A stretch of DNA of 9,266 nt from DASQEH01 sp035633755 (GTDB lineage: Bacteria; Actinomycetota; Actinomycetes; Propionibacteriales; Nocardioidaceae), in assembly GCA_035633755.1 (NCBI GenBank), contig DASQEH010000082.1:1-9266 (forward strand). The letters run 5' to 3'. This document shows positions 5,990-9,266 of this stretch, piece after piece. Under the pieces are notes generated by a model. The model did no database searches and had not been told where the DNA came from. It saw only the letters and a program-made list of their open reading frames with translations. The position numbers were made by a program, and so were the translations under genes. Position 1 is the stretch's first letter, and each line of letters begins with the position of its first letter.

Positions 5990-6030
5990 ACAAGGAAGGC
6001 AAGCCTAGACGCCCGAAGGGACACTTCTCG

Positions 6031-6282
6031 ATGCCAGACACGTTCACCATGTACTCCACCCCGTGGTGTGGATATTGCCACCGACTCAAGGGGCAGCTGG
6101 TGCGCGAGGGCATCGACTTCGCCGTGGTCGACATCGAGCAGCATCCCGAGGCCGCCGGGATCGTCGAGAAGGCCAACCGCGGCAACCAGACCGTCCCGAC
6201 TCTGGTCTTCTCTGACGGCAGCGCGCTGACGAATCCGAGCGTTGCTCAGGTGAAGGCCAGGCTCCTCGAACTGGCGAGCTGA
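6031..6282 (+). CDS. mrx1: Mycoredoxin (glutaredoxin-like, CGYC active site)
   Basis: This 83-residue glutaredoxin-fold protein begins MPDTFTMYSTPWCGYCHRLK. The active site is C13-G-Y-C16, with the cis-proline motif TVPTLVF (54-60) and a GSALTNPS segment near the end. Mycoredoxin reduces protein-mycothiol mixed disulfides in the cytoplasm, through the N-terminal cysteine (C13) with mycothiol as reductant, so it implies a mycothiol-making host. The length is typical. The frame is open 43 codons further upstream, but I chose the ATG at 6031: it matches family length and has a GAAGGG ribosome site (6015-6020) about 10 nt upstream. It is divergent from uvrD2, with a 215-bp shared upstream region holding a sigma-R-like promoter. 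A general glutaredoxin is the only alternative name. Confidence 0.93.
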   Translation: MPDTFTMYSTPWCGYCHRLKGQLVREGIDFAVVDIEQHPEAAGIVEKANRGNQTVPTLVFSDGSALTNPSVAQVKARLLELAS

Positions 6283-6360
6283 CGGCTTGCCGCCTTCTCC
6301 TCGCTGAGGCGATGCGATCAGTGCACCGGGCGCGATGAGCTGACCGGCCAATGAGAGCGT

Positions 6361-7290
6361 TCAGCCGCGTCCCGGCCCAGCCGGCGATGTCGGTGCCACC
6401 GGAAGCTCCTTGCCGTACCAGCGGGTCAGCAGCGCTCCTGCAATGGACACCCTGGTGGGTACGACCACCTCGGCGGACTTGACGCTCTGCGCGAGCTCGG
6501 CTCGACTGAACCAGCGAGCATGGGTGATCTCTTCTCCGTCCACCTCGATGTCGGTTGTCGTCGCCTGGGCGAAGTACCCGAGCATGAGGGCTGAAGGAAA
6601 CGGCCACGGTTGGCTGCCGACGTAGCGGACCGCGCCCACTCCAACCCCGGTCTCCTCGCGAACCTCACGGCGTACGGCCTGTTCAGGTGTCTCCCCTGGT
6701 TCGACGAATCCGGCGAGCGTCGAGTACCAGCCGCCGGGGCGAGCGACGTTGTGACCCAGCAAGCAGCGGTCGTTGCCATCGAGGACCAGCATGATCACGG
6801 CCGGGTCGGTCCGCGGGAAGTGCTGCGCCGAACACGCGGGGCATCGGCGTGAGGCGCCGGCCTCGAAGATCTCCGTCGCGACGCCGCACACCGAGCACCG
6901 TGGGTGGCGCTGATGCCAGCCGCCCAGCGAGACTGCGTGCAGGGCGAGGGCCAGGTCGGCCTGTGAGAGGTGGGAGGCCAGGGCGCGCAGGTCCCGGTAC
7001 TCATTCTCGGACTCACGTGGCATGTCCTCGTCGACGACGATGAGGAAGTACACGACGCCATCAACTGCGCCGAGCAGCATTCGCTGACCTTCGGGCGCCT
7101 CAGCTGGAGATACAGCACGCAGGCGATCGCCTCCTGGCTCGACGGCCAGCTCGCGCCCGTACATCTGCACCACACGGGAGCGTTGGTCCGCCCAGGCGGC
7201 CTCGAGGAAGTCCGGGTCCGATCTGCGGTCCGTCAGCCGGTCGTGGCCCTCACCGGAGAAGGCGTAGTCCGGCAGCGGTCCGTCGAGCAT
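6361..7290 (-). CDS. nudC: NAD(+)/NADH diphosphatase, Nudix hydrolase NudC
   Basis: This 309-residue NudC has the expected three-part build: an N-terminal NUDIX-like domain (about 1-125), a zinc ribbon with C132, C135, C150 and C153, and a catalytic Nudix domain. The Nudix box is complete (194-216, GFVEPGE then REVREETGV), followed by the NudC signature SQPWPFP (226-232). The enzyme hydrolyses NADH/NAD to NMN(H) and AMP, and in other bacteria removes NAD caps from RNA 5' ends. It needs Mg or Mn and zinc. The ATG at 7290 has only a weak AGGG upstream, but a TAGGGT -10 lies 6 nt before it, suggesting a leaderless transcript. It converges with mycoredoxin over 78 bp without a clear terminator. 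The TPR lipoprotein gene ends 48 bp upstream on the same strand, so read-through is possible. Confidence 0.95.
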   Translation of the reverse strand: MLDGPLPDYAFSGEGHDRLTDRRSDPDFLEAAWADQRSRVVQMYGRELAVEPGGDRLRAVSPAEAPEGQRMLLGAVDGVVYFLIVVDEDMPRESENEYRDLRALASHLSQADLALALHAVSLGGWHQRHPRCSVCGVATEIFEAGASRRCPACSAQHFPRTDPAVIMLVLDGNDRCLLGHNVARPGGWYSTLAGFVEPGETPEQAVRREVREETGVGVGAVRYVGSQPWPFPSALMLGYFAQATTTDIEVDGEEITHARWFSRAELAQSVKSAEVVVPTRVSIAGALLTRWYGKELPVAPTSPAGPGRG

Positions 7291-7296
7291 GTGTTG

Positions 7297-7302
7297 ACCC
7301 TA
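7297..7302 (-). promoter_or_regulatory. Candidate -10 for a leaderless nudC transcript
   Basis: The minus strand reads TAGGGT followed by six bases and then the nudC ATG. This TANNNT-N6-ATG arrangement places the transcript start at the A of the start codon, the usual actinobacterial leaderless pattern. No good -35 is present at 16-18 nt upstream, and the Shine-Dalgarno match is weak, which fits a leaderless start but does not prove it. Confidence 0.4.
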
Positions 7303-7338
7303 CTGTTCAGCTCCACTGAGGCAGGGTCTGTTGCCCCG

Positions 7339-7953
7339 TCAGGGACTGGTCGTCTCGTCGTCGGACACAGCCTCCGCCGGATCGACGAGGTCGGGGTTGA
7401 GGGCAATAGCCCTCAGAACGTCCCTGTCGCCCTCGCGCTCCTGGCCGTTGCTCCTCAGAAGCAGGCCTAGATTAAGCCAAGCGGCGGCATCCTTCTTGTC
7501 CGCGGCAACAGCCTGCTTGTAGAGCGAGATAGCTTCTTCCGGGTCGTTATCCGTCCGCAGAATCGCCAGATTGAAAAGCGCAGGCTCGTATGCCGGATCG
7601 GCTTCTAGTGCAGAACGGTACTTCTCTTCGGCGAGTCCGTAATTCCCCTCGGACTCGTCGATGAGGGCCAAGTTGTAGAACGCGAACTTGTTCGTCGCGT
7701 CGTAGTCCAACACGGTGTTGTAACTCTCGACGGCCGCTTCGAGATCACCGTCGGCGTGAGCCTTCAAGCCGGCGTCGAGAGCTTCGGTGGCCTTCTCGGC
7801 GTCTGGTGCCGTGGATGCCGCGCTGCTGTCCTCGGGGCCGGCGGACGAACCGCCTCCGCCGCAGGCCGTTGCGCCCAGGATGACAATCGCGGAGACCGCG
7901 AATGCGCGCGCGAAGCGCCCGGCTGTGCTGGGCATGTGCGTGGCGTTCGTCAT
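7339..7953 (-). CDS. Secreted TPR-repeat lipoprotein
   Basis: This 204-residue protein has a basic N-region (AGRFARAF), a hydrophobic core (AVSAIVILGATA) and a cysteine at 31 followed by GGGG. ATAC serves as lipobox with the less common Ala at -3. A Ser/Ala-rich linker (34-52) leads to about four tetratricopeptide repeats (54-87, 88-121, 122-153, 154-189) with the usual NLA, YNLALI and A-x-P patterns, and an acidic tail. It is probably anchored outside the membrane as a protein-binding scaffold; the partner is unknown. The ATG at 7953 has AGGAG (7964-7968) 10 nt upstream. A longer frame lacks a ribosome site and would bury the signal peptide. Upstream, TTGCGC (8073-8068), 17 nt, TAGGGC (8050-8045) is a weak promoter candidate. 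It lies between nudC and a collagen-like gene on the same strand; a surface role with the latter is speculative. Confidence 0.85.
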   Translation of the reverse strand: MTNATHMPSTAGRFARAFAVSAIVILGATACGGGGSSAGPEDSSAASTAPDAEKATEALDAGLKAHADGDLEAAVESYNTVLDYDATNKFAFYNLALIDESEGNYGLAEEKYRSALEADPAYEPALFNLAILRTDNDPEEAISLYKQAVAADKKDAAAWLNLGLLLRSNGQEREGDRDVLRAIALNPDLVDPAEAVSDDETTSP

Positions 7954-8142
7954 CGTGGTGATTCTCCTGAGTGGTTGGGCGGAGGTGAGGCCGGACTCGA
8001 GGCCTCTTTCGCGTCTGGCGGCCACGTCGGGAGCTCTTCAAGCCGCCCTAGTTCCGCCGCAGAGGCGGCGCAACCCAGAACCATCAGAATACGGGCGACC
8101 GACGAGCCACGAAGCGGAATCGCTGAATGCTTCCGAGGCAAC

Positions 8143-8184
8143 GAAAGAGCAGGCCCACCAAGTCTCTGGCGAGCCTGCTCTTTC
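8143..8184 (-). terminator. Intrinsic terminator of the collagen-like gene
   Basis: GAAAGAGCAGGC (8143-8154) and GCCTGCTCTTTC (8173-8184) are exact 12-bp reverse complements, with a possible inner CCA/TGG stem (8155-8157 with 8167-8169). On the minus strand the stem begins 15 nt after the collagen-like stop codon and ends in CTCTTTCGTT. It should separate that transcript from the TPR lipoprotein gene downstream. Confidence 0.85.
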
Positions 8185-8198
8185 TTACCTATTCGCTG

Positions 8199-9266
8199 TT
8201 ACGAACCGCAGATTGCAAATGCGGTGATAGTCGGCTGTCCGCTTCCTGCGACTGTGACGATCGCCGTCGCAGAGAAGGTGGACGATCCGCTCGGGTACGA
8301 GGACGAAACGGCCGCCTTCGTGTTACCTGTCTGATCGATTCTCGCTCCTCCACCGAGGAGCTTCGTGCCGGTGGGACACGTCACTGTTGATGTGCCCGAG
8401 GTCGAGCCAAGGGTGTTTCCAGTGCTGGCGGGCGATCCGGAAACGATCGTCGTCGAGGCAACGCTTCCCGCCGGACCTGCTGCTCCGGTGTCGCCCTTCG
8501 GTCCTGCCGGTCCAGCCGGTCCAGCCGGACCGGTCTCACCTGCGGGACCTGGGACTGTGGAGTCAGCTCCCTGAGGACCAGCTGGCCCCTCGGGGCCAGT
8601 GGCTCCCGTTTCACCCCTCGGCCCTGCAACCGTCGAGTCGGCTCCGGCTGCTCCAGTTTCGCCCTTCTCACCCTGGGCGCCCGTCTCCCCAGTCGGACCA
8701 GCCGGACCAGCCGGACCAGTCTGGCCCTGCGGACCCATCGCGCCGTCTGCTCCGGCAGGACCCGTAGCGCCGTCATTTCCGTCGGCGCCAGCGGCGCCGT
8801 CGTCGCCGTCGGCACCAGCAGAGCCCTGAGGACCTACAGGGCCAGCAGCGCCAGCCTCACCTTGGGGGCCTGCCGGTCCAACCGGACCAGCAGCTCCAGT
8901 AGCGCCCGTCGCACCGGTCTCACCCTGTGCTCCTTGGGCTCCAACCTCGCCCTGCGGGCCAGCCGGGCCTGCCGGTCCTGCCGGGCCTACGGCTCCAGTC
9001 TCGCCTTGGGCGCCTTGTGCTCCGGTCGCGCCGGTCTCACCCTGCAGGCCGCGCTCTCCCTGAACTCCCTGGACACCTTGAGCGCCGGTCTCACCTTGGA
9101 GGCCACGCTCGCCCTGAACACCCTGCACGCCCTGGGCTCCGGTCTCACCTTGCAGACCACGCTCACCCTGAACGCCTTGCGCTCCGGTCGCGCCGGTCTC
9201 ACCTTGGATGCCGCGCTCTCCCTGGATGCCTTGCGCTCCGGTCGCGCCGGTCTCACCCTGCAAACC
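8199..9266 (-). CDS. Collagen-like Gly-X-Y repeat protein, 5' end outside the window
   Basis: The visible 355 codons are the C-terminal part. The frame is open to the right edge, so start and signal peptide are not seen (the TTG at 9263 is a repeat-internal Leu). About 267 residues are Gly-X-Y triplets, rich in GAQ, GET, GPA, GPQ and GER, with the charge-pair motifs EKGE, PKGD and ERG that stabilise bacterial triple helices without hydroxyproline. Two four-residue breaks occur after GAD (STVA and STVP). The last 88 residues (from SVASTTIVSG to ITAFAICGS) form a Ser/Thr-rich, probably beta-type domain with a VTCPTGTKLLGGGA motif and two cysteines that could form a disulfide. It probably trimerises the collagen region. 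Such proteins are usually exported or surface-exposed. A phage-tail-type collagen protein is a weaker alternative; no phage genes are nearby. Confidence 0.9.
   Translation of the reverse strand, partial: GLQGETGATGAQGIQGERGIQGETGATGAQGVQGERGLQGETGAQGVQGVQGERGLQGETGAQGVQGVQGERGLQGETGATGAQGAQGETGAVGPAGPAGPAGPQGEVGAQGAQGETGATGATGAAGPVGPAGPQGEAGAAGPVGPQGSAGADGDDGAAGADGNDGATGPAGADGAMGPQGQTGPAGPAGPTGETGAQGEKGETGAAGADSTVAGPRGETGATGPEGPAGPQGADSTVPGPAGETGPAGPAGPAGPKGDTGAAGPAGSVASTTIVSGSPASTGNTLGSTSGTSTVTCPTGTKLLGGGARIDQTGNTKAAVSSSYPSGSSTFSATAIVTVAGSGQPTITAFAICGS
9042..9257 (-). repeat. Four 54-bp coding repeats in the collagen-like gene
   Basis: The region codes for four 18-residue units of the form GETGA(T/Q)G(A/V)QG(I/V)QGERG(I/L)Q, at 9257-9204, 9203-9150, 9149-9096 and 9095-9042. 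The two units nearest the C-terminus are identical in protein. A fifth partial unit follows at 9041, and the array seems to continue beyond the right edge. In-frame 54-bp repeats like this can change copy number by slippage without breaking the reading frame. Confidence 0.9.

Noticed and set aside
6283..6360. Possible terminator between convergent mycoredoxin and nudC
   Set aside because: Only a 4-bp CGGC/GCCG stem with a 2-nt loop and no T-tract is visible.
8365..8829. Plus-strand Pro/Ser/Val-rich frames opposite the collagen-like gene
   Set aside because: Antisense of Gly-X-Y repeats gives long stop-free frames; no ribosome site or independent support.

Overview
The window comes from a high-GC actinobacterium. 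The evidence is a WhiB-family iron-sulfur regulator, a mycoredoxin (which implies mycothiol chemistry), strong G/C bias at third codon positions, GTG starts and sparse AT-rich signals. The gene order matches, from memory, the Mycobacterium tuberculosis segment Rv3196-Rv3197-whiB7-uvrD2-mrx1-nudC (Rv3196 to Rv3199c). The two ends (a 16-bp tandem repeat on the left, a collagen-like gene and a TPR lipoprotein on the right) are not part of that core. A nocardioid or Intrasporangiaceae-like genome is plausible, but the genus cannot be fixed from this sequence.

Layout. Positions 1-416 hold no convincing gene: a hairpin at the left edge, a 16-bp tandem repeat and a GC-rich stretch. Positions 417-2638 (+) are a two-gene operon with an ATGA overlap: an E1/ThiF-like, TOMM leader-binding-like zinc protein and an ABC1/UbiB atypical kinase. 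A perfect 18-bp terminator at 2682-2721 separates it from the convergent minus-strand block. Reading that block in its own direction gives uvrD2 (5815-3695), the whiB7 promoter, a 62-codon leader ORF (3593-3405), an intrinsic terminator, whiB7 (3297-3010) and a 54-codon basic protein (2899-2738). A mycoredoxin gene (6031-6282, +) diverges from uvrD2 behind a sigma-R/SigH-like promoter. Then nudC (7290-6361), a TPR lipoprotein (7953-7339) and the 3' part of a collagen-like gene (9266-8199) all lie on the minus strand.

How the parts may work together. The core is a stress cluster: WhiB7 (antibiotic and redox response), UvrD2 (DNA repair helicase), mycoredoxin (thiol redox) and NudC (NAD(H) and NAD-capped RNA turnover).

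The most interesting signal is the whiB7 leader. Four segments can pair as 1:2, 2:3 or 3:4. Segments 1 and 2 lie inside the last codons of the leader ORF, segment 3 is the 5' arm of the terminator and segment 4 its 3' arm. This is the layout of a ribosome-controlled transcription attenuator, which would switch whiB7 on when antibiotics stall ribosomes. The pairing was done by eye; its function is inferred.
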